From: Neisseriaceae bacterium
GTDB taxonomy: Bacteria; Pseudomonadota; Gammaproteobacteria; Burkholderiales; Chromobacteriaceae
Length of the DNA: 64,000 nucleotides
Direction of reading: 5' to 3'
NCBI GenBank assembly: GCA_027489245.1
Contig: JAIYAC010000007.1
Span: 1-64,000, forward strand
The notes below the pieces were generated by a model. The model was not told the origin of the DNA, made no database searches, and saw only the letters and a list, made by a program, of their open reading frames with translations. How positions within the stretch are numbered: the stretch's first letter is position 1; each line of letters begins with the position of its first letter. Of this stretch, positions 1 to 6,791 are shown in pieces. The translations under genes were made by a program, and so were the position numbers.

Positions 1-1
1 C

Positions 2-418
2 GCCCCGCCCGCGCACCCGCTGCACAGCCAGCCGCTGTCGCTGGACACCCTGGCCGAGTACCCCATCGTCACCTACCACCAGGGCTTTACCGGCCGCGCC
101 CAGATCGACCGCGCCTTCACCGACGCCGGCCTAGCGCCGGACATCGTCATGGCCGCGCTGGACGCCGACGTGATCAAGACCTACGTAGAACTGGAGCTGG
201 GCGTGGGTATCATCGCCTCCATGGCGGTGGACGCGCAGCGCGACAGCCAGGTACGCGTGGTAGAAGGCACGCCGCTGTTCGGCCACCAGACCACCCGCGT
301 AGCCATCCGCCGCGGCCACTACCTGCGCAGCTACGCCTACCGTTTCATCGAGCTGTGCTCGGCGGCGCTGGACGAAGACACCGTACGCCAGGCATTGCTG
401 CCGGCGGTGCAGGACTGA
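2..418 (+). CDS. cysB: CysB-family LysR-type regulator, C-terminal part (5' end outside window)
   Basis: The reading frame is already open at base 2 and runs to a TGA at 416-418, so only the last 138 codons are present. What is seen is part of the effector-binding domain. It contains the stretch YPIVTYHQGFTGRAQID followed by ALDADVIKTYVELELGVGI, which is characteristic of CysB/Cbl regulators of sulfate assimilation. In that family the domain binds O- or N-acetylserine, or sulfate/thiosulfate, to control cys genes. The DNA-binding half lies upstream of the window. Whether this is CysB itself or a Cbl-type paralogue cannot be decided from the fragment. Confidence 0.85.
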   Translation, partial: APPAHPLHSQPLSLDTLAEYPIVTYHQGFTGRAQIDRAFTDAGLAPDIVMAALDADVIKTYVELELGVGIIASMAVDAQRDSQVRVVEGTPLFGHQTTRVAIRRGHYLRSYAYRFIELCSAALDEDTVRQALLPAVQD

Positions 419-433
419 TCGCAGCCAAACTGC

Positions 434-1318
434 TCAGCTGACGGCCGGCTGCCTGGCCGGCCACGCCAGCCAGAGCGCCGCACCGGCGATCATCAGGCCG
501 CCCAGCCAGCCGCTGGCGGCCAGTGGCTCGCCCAGCCAGCTCACCGCAAACAGCGCCCCCCACAGTGGCTCGCTACCCAGCAGCAGGGCCACCTTGCTGG
601 GGCTGGTGGCGGCCAGCGCATGGTTCATCGCCCAGAAAGCAAACAGCGTGCAGCACAGCGTGAGAAACAGCATGGGCAGCCAGAAGCCGGCCTGTAGTGG
701 CAGCGCGGGTAGCCCGCCTGGCTGCAATACGCCCAGCGCCAGCGCGGCGGCCCCCACCAGCAAGCCTTGCACCGCCGTCAGCCCCAGCATGTCGATGCCC
801 TTGCCCGCCGTCAGCCGCGTGGCCAGGCAGCTCTGAAAAGCGCGGATCAGCGCAGCCAACAGCATCAGCGCATCGCCGTGATTCAGCCCGCCGCCGGCCA
901 TGCCGGTGAGCAGCCAGGTACCCAGCAGCGACACGATGGCCGCCAGCCACAGCTTGCCGGCCGGGCGCTTTCCCAGCCATAGCCATTCCACTGGCGGCGT
1001 CAGCAGCAGGCACAGGCTTACCAGAAACGCCGCCTTGCCGGCACTGGTATGCGCCACGCCGGCGGTTTCGGCCAGAAAAATCGCCAGCAGGCCCACGCTG
1101 GTGGGCAGCGCCACCCGCACCGTGGCGGCCCGCTGCGCCGCGGGCAGCCGCAGCCAGTAGGGCAGCAGCAGGGAGGCGGTCAGCAAAAAGCGGATGGCGA
1201 TGATACCGGCTACCGGGTAGTAGGCCAGCGCGGTTTTCACCATGCTGTAGCTGCTGCCCCAGATCACGGCGGTGAGTAGCAACAGCATATCGGGCGGTAG
1301 CGGGCGGCGGGTGGGCAT
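434..1318 (-). CDS. EamA/DMT-family inner-membrane transporter
   Basis: A protein of about 294 residues with roughly ten hydrophobic segments in two similar halves, the layout of the drug/metabolite transporter (EamA) superfamily. The N-terminal motif AVIWGSSYSMVKTAL and the second-half motif LLLGSEPLWGALFA are typical. I chose the ATG at 1318 because GGAGA lies just upstream; the open frame extends further but without a ribosome site. It is divergent from the LysR gene starting at 1405, so that regulator probably controls it. The substrate cannot be told; amino acid or metabolite export is usual for the family. Confidence 0.85.
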   Translation of the reverse strand: MPTRRPLPPDMLLLLTAVIWGSSYSMVKTALAYYPVAGIIAIRFLLTASLLLPYWLRLPAAQRAATVRVALPTSVGLLAIFLAETAGVAHTSAGKAAFLVSLCLLLTPPVEWLWLGKRPAGKLWLAAIVSLLGTWLLTGMAGGGLNHGDALMLLAALIRAFQSCLATRLTAGKGIDMLGLTAVQGLLVGAAALALGVLQPGGLPALPLQAGFWLPMLFLTLCCTLFAFWAMNHALAATSPSKVALLLGSEPLWGALFAVSWLGEPLAASGWLGGLMIAGAALWLAWPARQPAVS

Positions 1319-1404
1319 GATTTCTCCTTGTCTTGTGTGTGGCCCAGTATGAAACTGTTCGCACAGGCTGATAATGGGCCGTTCAGGCAAAGGATTTGTG
1401 CGCC

Positions 1405-2346
1405 ATGAGAACAAATGAACTGCTGCCGCTGCTGCCAGACCTGGCGGTGCTGGTGGACGTGGTCGAGGCCGGGTCGTTCAGCGCGGCGGCGCGGCTGCAG
1501 GGCAGCACGCCGTCGGCAGTCAGCCGCCAGATGGCGCGGCTGGAGGCGGCGCTGGGGCTGACGCTGCTGGAGCGCAGCACGCGCCGTTTGCGCCTGACCA
1601 GCGGCGGGCAGGAGGTGGTACGCCACGCCCGCAGCATGCTGGACGCGGCGCGGGCAGCCTGCGACGGCGCAGCGCGCCACGCCAGCACCGTGGCGGGGCG
1701 GGTGAGGTTGGCCGCACCCAAGGCCGCGCTGCGCCAGATTATTCATCCACAGCTACCGGCGCTTTTGCAGACTTATCCACAGTTGACGCTGGAATTGCAG
1801 GTGAGCGACCAGCCGGCCGACCTGATTGCCGATGGGGTGGATATCGCGCTGCGGCTGGGCGACCCGCCGGCCGGCTACGTGGCGCGGCCGTTCATGGTGG
1901 TACGCACCAAGCTGTACGCGTCGCCTGCCTATCTCGCCGAACACGGCACGCCGCAGCACCCGTCCGAGCTGGTACGCCATAGCTGCCTGCACCTGGCCGA
2001 ACAAGCTGGCGACGACGAGTGGTGCGCGGTGCGCGACAACGAACGCGTAGTGGTAAACGTGCGTGGCCGCTACGCCAGCAACCATAGCGAGATGCGGCGC
2101 GAGGCGGCGGAGTGGGGCATGGGCATCGCCAGCCTGCCGGACTTTACCGCCCGCCAGGCACTGGCCGCCGGCACGCTGGTGGCCGTGCTGCCGGGCTGGC
2201 AGCTGCTGGGGCGCTATCAGGGCACCAGCTGGCTGGTCTACCACGCCGACCGCTACCGCGCGGCGCGGGTAAGGGCGGTGGTGGATTTCCTGCTGGGGGT
2301 GGCCACGCAGCAGGGTTATGGTGCGGCCAGCCTGCCTGCAGGCTGA
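1405..2346 (+). CDS. LysR-family transcriptional regulator
   Basis: A 313-residue LysR regulator. The N-terminal winged helix-turn-helix covers about residues 5-65 (VEAGSFSAAARLQGSTPSAV), followed by a periplasmic-binding-like effector domain. The ATG at 1405 follows AAGGA at about 10 bases; a TTG at 1396 would add three residues. It is divergent from the EamA transporter, with an 86-base intergenic space that would hold both promoters. An uptake-like repeat copy at 1705-1716 is inside the gene and is read as Arg-Leu-Ala-Ala using the rare codons AGG and TTG. Confidence 0.88.
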   Translation: MRTNELLPLLPDLAVLVDVVEAGSFSAAARLQGSTPSAVSRQMARLEAALGLTLLERSTRRLRLTSGGQEVVRHARSMLDAARAACDGAARHASTVAGRVRLAAPKAALRQIIHPQLPALLQTYPQLTLELQVSDQPADLIADGVDIALRLGDPPAGYVARPFMVVRTKLYASPAYLAEHGTPQHPSELVRHSCLHLAEQAGDDEWCAVRDNERVVVNVRGRYASNHSEMRREAAEWGMGIASLPDFTARQALAAGTLVAVLPGWQLLGRYQGTSWLVYHADRYRAARVRAVVDFLLGVATQQGYGAASLPAG

Positions 2347-2371
2347 CAAAGCGGCAGCACCACACAGCAAA

Positions 2372-2393
2372 ACACCCCGCCGTGGCGGGGTGT
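2372..2393. terminator. Convergent terminator hairpin between LysR gene and fpr
   Basis: Arms ACACCCCGCC and GGCGGGGTGT form a 10-bp stem with a 2-base loop, between the convergent stops at 2346 and 2418. A-rich sequence on the left gives a short U-tract for the minus-strand transcript. Confidence 0.7.
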
Positions 2394-2396
2394 GCA

Positions 2397-2408
2397 GGGT
2401 TGGCCGCA
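2397..2408 (+). repeat. Uptake-like 12-mer (GGGTTGGCCGCA) after terminator hairpin
   Basis: An intergenic copy of the dispersed repeat, four bases past the hairpin at 2372-2393 and between two convergent genes. Confidence 0.75.
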
Positions 2409-2417
2409 GGCCGGCGC

Positions 2418-3197
2418 TTACTTCTCGACGAAGGCGCGCTCGATCGCGAAGTGGCCAGGCTCGCCCATGCGTGGCGATTCCTTGAAACCCAGGTCTTCCA
2501 GAATGTGGCAGGTGTCTTCCAGCATGGCCGGGCTGCCGCACAGCAGGGCGCGGTCGGTTTCCGGGTTCAGCTGCGGGATGCCCAGCTGCTTGGCCAGCTC
2601 GCCGCTCTTGATCAGGTCGGTCAGGCGGCCCTGGTTGCGGAACGGCTCGCGGGTCACGGTTGGGTAATACACCAGCTTCTCGCTGATCATCTCGCCCAGG
2701 AATTCGTGCTCGGCCAGCTCTTTGGTGATGTAGTCGTGGTAGCCCAGCTCGTTTACCCAGCGCACGCCGTGGATCAGGAAGATCTTGTCGTACAGGTCGT
2801 AGACTTCCGGGTCCTTGATGATGGACATGAACGGGGCCAGGCCGGTACCGGTCGCCAGCAGGAACAGGTGCTTGGCGTTAGGCAGCAGGTTGTCCTGTAC
2901 CAGGGTGCCGGTAGGTTTGCCGGAGATCACCACCTTGTCGCCCGGCTGCAGGTGTTGCAGGCGCGAGGTCAGCGGGCCGTTTTGCACTTTGATGGAGTAG
3001 AACTCCAGGTGCTCTTCCCAGTTGGCGCTGGCCACGGAGTAGGCGCGGATCAGGGGTTTGCCGTTCACTTCCAGACCGATCATCACGAACTGGCCGTTGA
3101 TGAAGCGCAGACCCGGGTCGCGGGTGCAGGTGAAGCTGAACAGGGTGTCGTTCCAGTGATGGACGGACAGGACGGTTTCGGTCGAAAGAGTAGCCAT
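2418..3197 (-). CDS. fpr: Ferredoxin-NADP+ reductase
   Basis: A 259-residue flavoprotein of the bacterial Fpr type that moves electrons between NADPH and ferredoxin or flavodoxin. The FAD-binding barrel carries the RAYSVAS motif (about residues 50-56), and the NADP domain carries LLATGTGLAPF (about 113-123). The C-terminus AIERAFVEK ends in a short tail after an aromatic-containing segment, as in the long-tailed proteobacterial Fprs. The start at 3197 gives the usual length; the frame upstream has no support. An FNR-type palindrome at 3299-3312 lies about 100 bases upstream, which suggests oxygen- or redox-linked control. Confidence 0.93.
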   Translation of the reverse strand: MATLSTETVLSVHHWNDTLFSFTCTRDPGLRFINGQFVMIGLEVNGKPLIRAYSVASANWEEHLEFYSIKVQNGPLTSRLQHLQPGDKVVISGKPTGTLVQDNLLPNAKHLFLLATGTGLAPFMSIIKDPEVYDLYDKIFLIHGVRWVNELGYHDYITKELAEHEFLGEMISEKLVYYPTVTREPFRNQGRLTDLIKSGELAKQLGIPQLNPETDRALLCGSPAMLEDTCHILEDLGFKESPRMGEPGHFAIERAFVEK

Positions 3198-3298
3198 GTG
3201 GATTGTCTTTGAATACAGGCAAAAATCATCAAGCGGGTATTCTACCGCAGCTGGCAAATAACTGCTTGGACGGAAAGGTTCTGTCTTTATTGCATTTT

Positions 3299-3312
3299 TT
3301 GATATTAATCAA
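3299..3312. promoter_or_regulatory. FNR/ANR-type operator TTGATATTAATCAA
   Basis: A perfect match to the FNR/ANR/CRP-family consensus TTGAT-N4-ATCAA, in the 243-base space between divergent fpr and the dehydrogenase gene at 3441. A TATAAT for the plus strand sits at 3317-3322, so for a promoter using it the box would be centred near -24, a position expected to repress. For fpr the box is far upstream. Confidence 0.65.
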
Positions 3313-3440
3313 TTCATATAATGACATGGGTTCTCGATAAGCTTGCGCCAGCAGGCTGTCAGGGTGTCCGACAGCCTGCAGTTGCATGCCGGCAGGCGGC
3401 GCGCTATGTTGCCCTGCAACAACAACAGGGAGAAAGCACG

Positions 3441-4430
3441 ATGAAACTGTGCGTGATTGCCGGTGACGGCATCGGGCAAGAGGTGGTGCCGCAGGCGGTG
3501 CGCGTACTGCACAGCATGCTGCCGGCGCTGCAAACGGTGACGGCCGACGTGGGCTGGGCTACCTTCCAGCAGCAGGGCACGGCGCTACCGGACGCCACAT
3601 TGGCCGCCGCGCGTGATTGCGGCGCGGTGCTGTTTGGCGCGGTGAGCTCGCCGGCGCGGGCGGTGGCGGGCTACCGCTCGCCCATTGTGCAGCTACGCCG
3701 CCTGCTGGGCTGCCACGCCAACCTGCGGCCAACCTTGAGCCTGCCTGGCTGCGGGCTACCGGGGCTGGACCTGCTGATCGTGCGCGAGAATACCGAAGAC
3801 CTGTACGTGGGCGAAGAGCACAGCGACGGCGACACCGCTACCGCCATCAAGCGCATTACCCGCGCCGCCTCGCTGCGGGTGGCCGATACCGCTTTTGCGC
3901 TGGCGGCGGCCAGCGGGCGGCAGCGCATCACCATCGTGCACAAGGCCAATATCCTGCCGCTGACCGATGGCCTGTTTCGCGACTGCGCGCGCGAGGTGGC
4001 AGCAGGCTACCCGCAGCTGGCGGTGGACGAGCTGCTGGTGGATACCGCTGCGCTGAAGCTGGCGCAGGCACCGCAGGCGTTTGATGTATTGCTGGCACCC
4101 AATCTGTACGGCGATATTTTGTCCGACCTGGCCGCTGCGTTTGCCGGGGGCCTGGGCGTGGCGGCGTCGCTCAACCTGGGGCCGGGCGTGGCCATTGCCG
4201 AACCGGTGCACGGCAGCGCGCCGGATATCGCGGGGCAGGGGGTGGCCAACCCGATTGCCAGCCTGCTGTCGCTGGCCCTGCTGTTGCGCCACCACTGGCA
4301 GCTGCCCGCCGCCGCCACGCAGCTGGAGCAAGCCGTGCAGCGCGTACTGGCTAGCGGCACACGCACGCCGGACCTGGGCGGCAGCACCGGCACGGCAGCG
4401 TTTTGCGATGCGGTGATCGCCGCGCTCTAG
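3441..4430 (+). CDS. Isocitrate/isopropylmalate dehydrogenase-family protein
   Basis: A 329-residue NAD(P)-dependent beta-decarboxylating dehydrogenase. The N-terminus MKLCVIAGDGIGQEVVPQAV, the substrate loop IVRENTEDLYVGEEH (about residues 112-126), the metal-binding segment YGDILSDLAAAF and the cofactor motif PVHGSAPDIAGQGVANPIA are all present. Length and motifs resemble the short NAD-dependent isocitrate/homoisocitrate dehydrogenases rather than LeuB, and no leuCD is adjacent. The ATG at 3441 has GGGAG upstream. The exact substrate is uncertain. The gene lies between a possible FNR site and the RegBA pair. Confidence 0.8.
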   Translation: MKLCVIAGDGIGQEVVPQAVRVLHSMLPALQTVTADVGWATFQQQGTALPDATLAAARDCGAVLFGAVSSPARAVAGYRSPIVQLRRLLGCHANLRPTLSLPGCGLPGLDLLIVRENTEDLYVGEEHSDGDTATAIKRITRAASLRVADTAFALAAASGRQRITIVHKANILPLTDGLFRDCAREVAAGYPQLAVDELLVDTAALKLAQAPQAFDVLLAPNLYGDILSDLAAAFAGGLGVAASLNLGPGVAIAEPVHGSAPDIAGQGVANPIASLLSLALLLRHHWQLPAAATQLEQAVQRVLASGTRTPDLGGSTGTAAFCDAVIAAL

Positions 4431-4435
4431 CCCCT

Positions 4436-4450
4436 GCGACAAGGTGTCGC
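4436..4450. promoter_or_regulatory. GCGAC-N5-GTCGC inverted repeat, candidate RegA/PrrA site
   Basis: GCGAC at 4436-4440 and GTCGC at 4446-4450 form a palindrome with 5-base spacing, just after the dehydrogenase stop and about 170 bases before the sensor kinase start. PrrA/RegA regulators bind GCGNC half-sites in inverted orientation with variable spacing. Autoregulation is inferred from this and from the neighbouring genes. It could also be a hairpin of the 3' end of the upstream transcript. Confidence 0.4.
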
Positions 4451-4524
4451 ATTCCGCCGCCGCGGGCCATGCGCTACATTGTGTCTGGCAGGGGGCGCCC
4501 CTGCTTGCGAATAGAACACTTGAT

Positions 4525-4558
4525 GCCGCCCTACTCCAAGAGGGCGGCTTTCTTTTTT
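4525..4558 (+). terminator. Rho-independent terminator
   Basis: The stem GCCGCCCT/AGGGCGGC, with a short loop, is followed by a T-rich tract (4549-4557). It would end the transcript of the dehydrogenase gene, so regB needs a promoter between here and 4619 or is reached by read-through. A second 7-bp hairpin, GCAGGGG/CCCCTGC, lies at 4488-4504. Confidence 0.75.
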
Positions 4559-4618
4559 GGGCGCGACAAAATGCCGCAGCCCTGCGCCGGCCGGCATGCC
4601 GGATGGTAAAGTGCCGCC

Positions 4619-5869
4619 ATGATGCCTACTGTGTTTCCGGCCCTGTTTGCGGCCAACCTCGATCTGGTTCACCAGCGCCTGCTGCAGCTGCGCTGGGCCA
4701 TGCTGCTGGCGGCGTTGCTGCTGATCGTACTGGGCCAGCTCGCTGGCCTGGTATTGCCGCTGGTACTGCTGGGCCAAGCCTGGCTGACGCTGGCGCTGCT
4801 GAACCTGGCGATGCCATGGCTGGCGGCGCAGGGCTGGCAGGTGCGCAGCCTGATCAGCCTGGGCCTGCTGGCCGATATGGTGGTGCTCACCGAAATGCTG
4901 GCCTTTACCGGCGGTGCGGCCAACCCTTTGGCCTCGCTTTACCTGCCGCCGGTCTTGTTTGGCGCCTTGTTATTGCCACCGGCGCGGGCGTGGGCGCTGG
5001 CCATCATCAGCCTGATGGCGTACGGCCTGCTGTTTGTCTGGCACCTGCCGTGGCCGCTGGCCGGTAGCGATGCCGCTTATGCTTTCCAGCTGCACCTGGT
5101 GGGCATGTGGATCACCTTTGCCGTGTCGGTGACGCTGCTGACCGGCTTTGTGTCCTATCTGGCCTGGCAGCTGTCGCAGCGTGAAGCGGCGCTGGCCGCG
5201 GCACGCGAGGCGCAGCTGCGCGACGAGCAGCTGGTAGCGCTGGGGGTACAGGCTGCCGGTGCCGCGCATACGCTGTCTACACCGCTCAATACGCTGACCC
5301 TGCTGTGTGACGACATGCTGGCCAGCTACACCACGCCACCGGCGCTGATCGACGACCTGCAGCTGATGCACAGCCAGCTGGCGGTATGCCGCGACGCGCT
5401 GGCCAGGCTAAAGGCCGGTGCCGAAAGCCGCCCGGCGCCGCAGCCGCTGTGCGAGGCGCTGGACGAGCGCCTGCAGGGCTGGCACTCCAGCCGGCCGGAC
5501 GTCAAGCTGCTGCGCCACGGGCTGCGGCAGGGTGGCCCGCTGGTGGCCTTCGATCCGCGCTTCTGGCCGGCGTTTTTCAACCTGCTCAATAACGCCGCCG
5601 AGGCCGGTGGCGGCGAGGTGGAGCTGACCGTGGCCAGCAGCGCAGGCTGGCTCACGCTGCACATCCACAACCGCCGTGGCAGCCTGAGCGACGCCCAGCT
5701 GGCACGCGCCGGCCTGGCCCCGCTGGACAGCAACAAGCCTGCCGGCCTGGGCCTGGGGGTGATGCTGTCGCACGTGACGCTGTCGCACCTGGGCGGCGAA
5801 CTGAACCTGGATAACGACCCGCAGGGCGGTGTGCGCGCCACCCTGCGCCTGCCACTGGATACACCATGA
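4619..5869 (+). CDS. regB: RegB/PrrB-type redox sensor histidine kinase
   Basis: A 416-residue membrane kinase. About six hydrophobic segments occupy residues 20-185. Residues 98-104 read GGAANPL, matching the quinone-binding GGxxNP heptapeptide of RegB. The H-box is AAHTLSTPL with His217, and a cysteine follows at residue 257. This 40-residue spacing equals that between phosphorylated His225 and redox Cys265 of Rhodobacter RegB. The catalytic domain has FFNLLNNAAEAGGGE (N box) and GLGLGV. Its stop overlaps the regA start by four bases. In the family the kinase senses quinone pool and thiol redox state and phosphorylates RegA. A neighbouring ATG at 4622 is an equally possible start. Confidence 0.85.
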   Translation: MMPTVFPALFAANLDLVHQRLLQLRWAMLLAALLLIVLGQLAGLVLPLVLLGQAWLTLALLNLAMPWLAAQGWQVRSLISLGLLADMVVLTEMLAFTGGAANPLASLYLPPVLFGALLLPPARAWALAIISLMAYGLLFVWHLPWPLAGSDAAYAFQLHLVGMWITFAVSVTLLTGFVSYLAWQLSQREAALAAAREAQLRDEQLVALGVQAAGAAHTLSTPLNTLTLLCDDMLASYTTPPALIDDLQLMHSQLAVCRDALARLKAGAESRPAPQPLCEALDERLQGWHSSRPDVKLLRHGLRQGGPLVAFDPRFWPAFFNLLNNAAEAGGGEVELTVASSAGWLTLHIHNRRGSLSDAQLARAGLAPLDSNKPAGLGLGVMLSHVTLSHLGGELNLDNDPQGGVRATLRLPLDTP

Positions 5870-6393
5870 ACGACTTGCTGATTATCGATGACGACACGGC
5901 GTTTGCCAGCGTACTGGCGCGCAGCCTCACCCGGCGCGGCTACAGCGTGCGCCATGCGGCCAACCCCGACGCGGCGCTGGCCGAGGCCACGGCAGCAGCG
6001 CCGCCGCAGGTGATTCTCGACCTGAACCTGGCCGGCGAAAGCGGCCTGCGCCTGCTGCCGCAGCTGCTGGACAAAGCGCCGCAAGCGCGCGTACTGGTGC
6101 TGACTGGCTACGCCAGCATTGCCACGGCGGTAGAGGCGGTGAAGCTGGGTGCGGTGAACTACCTGGCCAAGCCGGCCAGTGTGGACGACATCCTGAACGC
6201 GCTGGGCCAGGTAGCGGCCAACCCCGGGCAGGACGTGACCGCGCAGCCGATGTCGCTCAAGCGCGTGAGCTGGGAGCACCTGCAGCGCGTACTGGCCGAG
6301 CACGACGGCAATGTGTCGGCCACCGCCCGTGCCTTGAACATGCACCGTCGTACCCTGCAGCGCATGCTGGCGAAGCGGCCGGTAAAAAACTAG
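5866..6393 (+). CDS. regA: RegA/PrrA/ActR-type response regulator
   Basis: A 175-residue response regulator overlapping regB by ATGA. The receiver domain has the acidic pocket IDDD (residues 7-10), the phospho-acceptor Asp52 in VILDLNL and Lys103 in LAKP. The C-terminal Fis-type helix-turn-helix reads NVSATARALNMHRRTLQRML. This is the architecture of RegA, which controls respiration, carbon and nitrogen genes according to redox state. The order kinase-regulator in one operon differs from the divergent regB/senC-regA order of Rhodobacter. Confidence 0.88.
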   Translation: MNDLLIIDDDTAFASVLARSLTRRGYSVRHAANPDAALAEATAAAPPQVILDLNLAGESGLRLLPQLLDKAPQARVLVLTGYASIATAVEAVKLGAVNYLAKPASVDDILNALGQVAANPGQDVTAQPMSLKRVSWEHLQRVLAEHDGNVSATARALNMHRRTLQRMLAKRPVKN

Positions 6394-6591
6394 CCATTGC
6401 CGAGGCGCTATTGTTGCTGCCCTGCCGCCGGCCCGGCAGTGCCAACACGCCATGACCGGTGTTGCGCAGCGGGCAGCTGGTTCCCGCTGCGCACGGTGCA
6501 TGAGTGAAAGTGGTGCGGTGTCAGCCGGGTTTCATTGTTGTTTGGCTGGTATTCCATAACGGAACTTATTGCTAATACCCCGATAAAGCCA

Positions 6592-6620
6592 TGGACAATC
6601 TAGAGCAATTGCGTTAAATT
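6592..6620 (+). promoter_or_regulatory. Sigma-70-like promoter for small RNA candidate
   Basis: TGGACA (6592-6597), a 17-base spacer, then TAAATT (6615-6620). It predicts a start near 6627, just ahead of a structured sequence that ends in a terminator. Confidence 0.5.
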
Positions 6621-6626
6621 GTGCAC

Positions 6627-6747
6627 TGCACTCAAGCCGAAAGGTTTTTGTGGTGTTAGCCCCTCGAAGCATCGTGCCGGCCCCTCGCCGGTGAGATGTT
6701 TCTTCCTCGTGTTGGCCCCTGTGGAGGACCCTCAGGGGATTTTTTTT
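6627..6747 (+). ncRNA. Candidate trans-acting small RNA, about 120 nt
   Basis: There is no plausible reading frame in the 398 bases between regA and the PAS gene. The sequence contains a near-continuous 12-bp hairpin (CATCGTGCCGGC pairing across a CCCTC loop to GCCGGTGAGATG, about 6671-6699) and a terminator hairpin with a T-run at 6716-6747. C/U-rich stretches (AGCCCCTCG, the CCCTC loop, CTTCCTCG) are left unpaired. Such anti-Shine-Dalgarno-like loops are usual in Hfq-dependent or C-rich-loop small RNAs that block ribosome sites. I do not recognise a named family. It lies directly downstream of regA, so a redox-linked role is possible but is inference. Confidence 0.5.
6716..6747 (+). terminator. 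Rho-independent terminator of small RNA candidate
   Basis: Stem CCCCTG/CAGGGG (6716-6721 with 6733-6738) followed by ATTTTTTTT. Confidence 0.75.
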
Positions 6748-6791
6748 GCCTGTCGTTTTTGCCCCCCCTTGTTCAGCTGCCATGCCATCTT

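Noticed and set aside
2112-3212. Open frame running from the LysR gene across fpr
   Set aside because: It overlaps two supported genes in other frames and passes through the terminator hairpin at 2372-2393.
6532-6783. 83-codon minus-strand frame over the small RNA candidate
   Set aside because: No ribosome site; the sequence is better explained by a structured RNA on the other strand with promoter and terminator.
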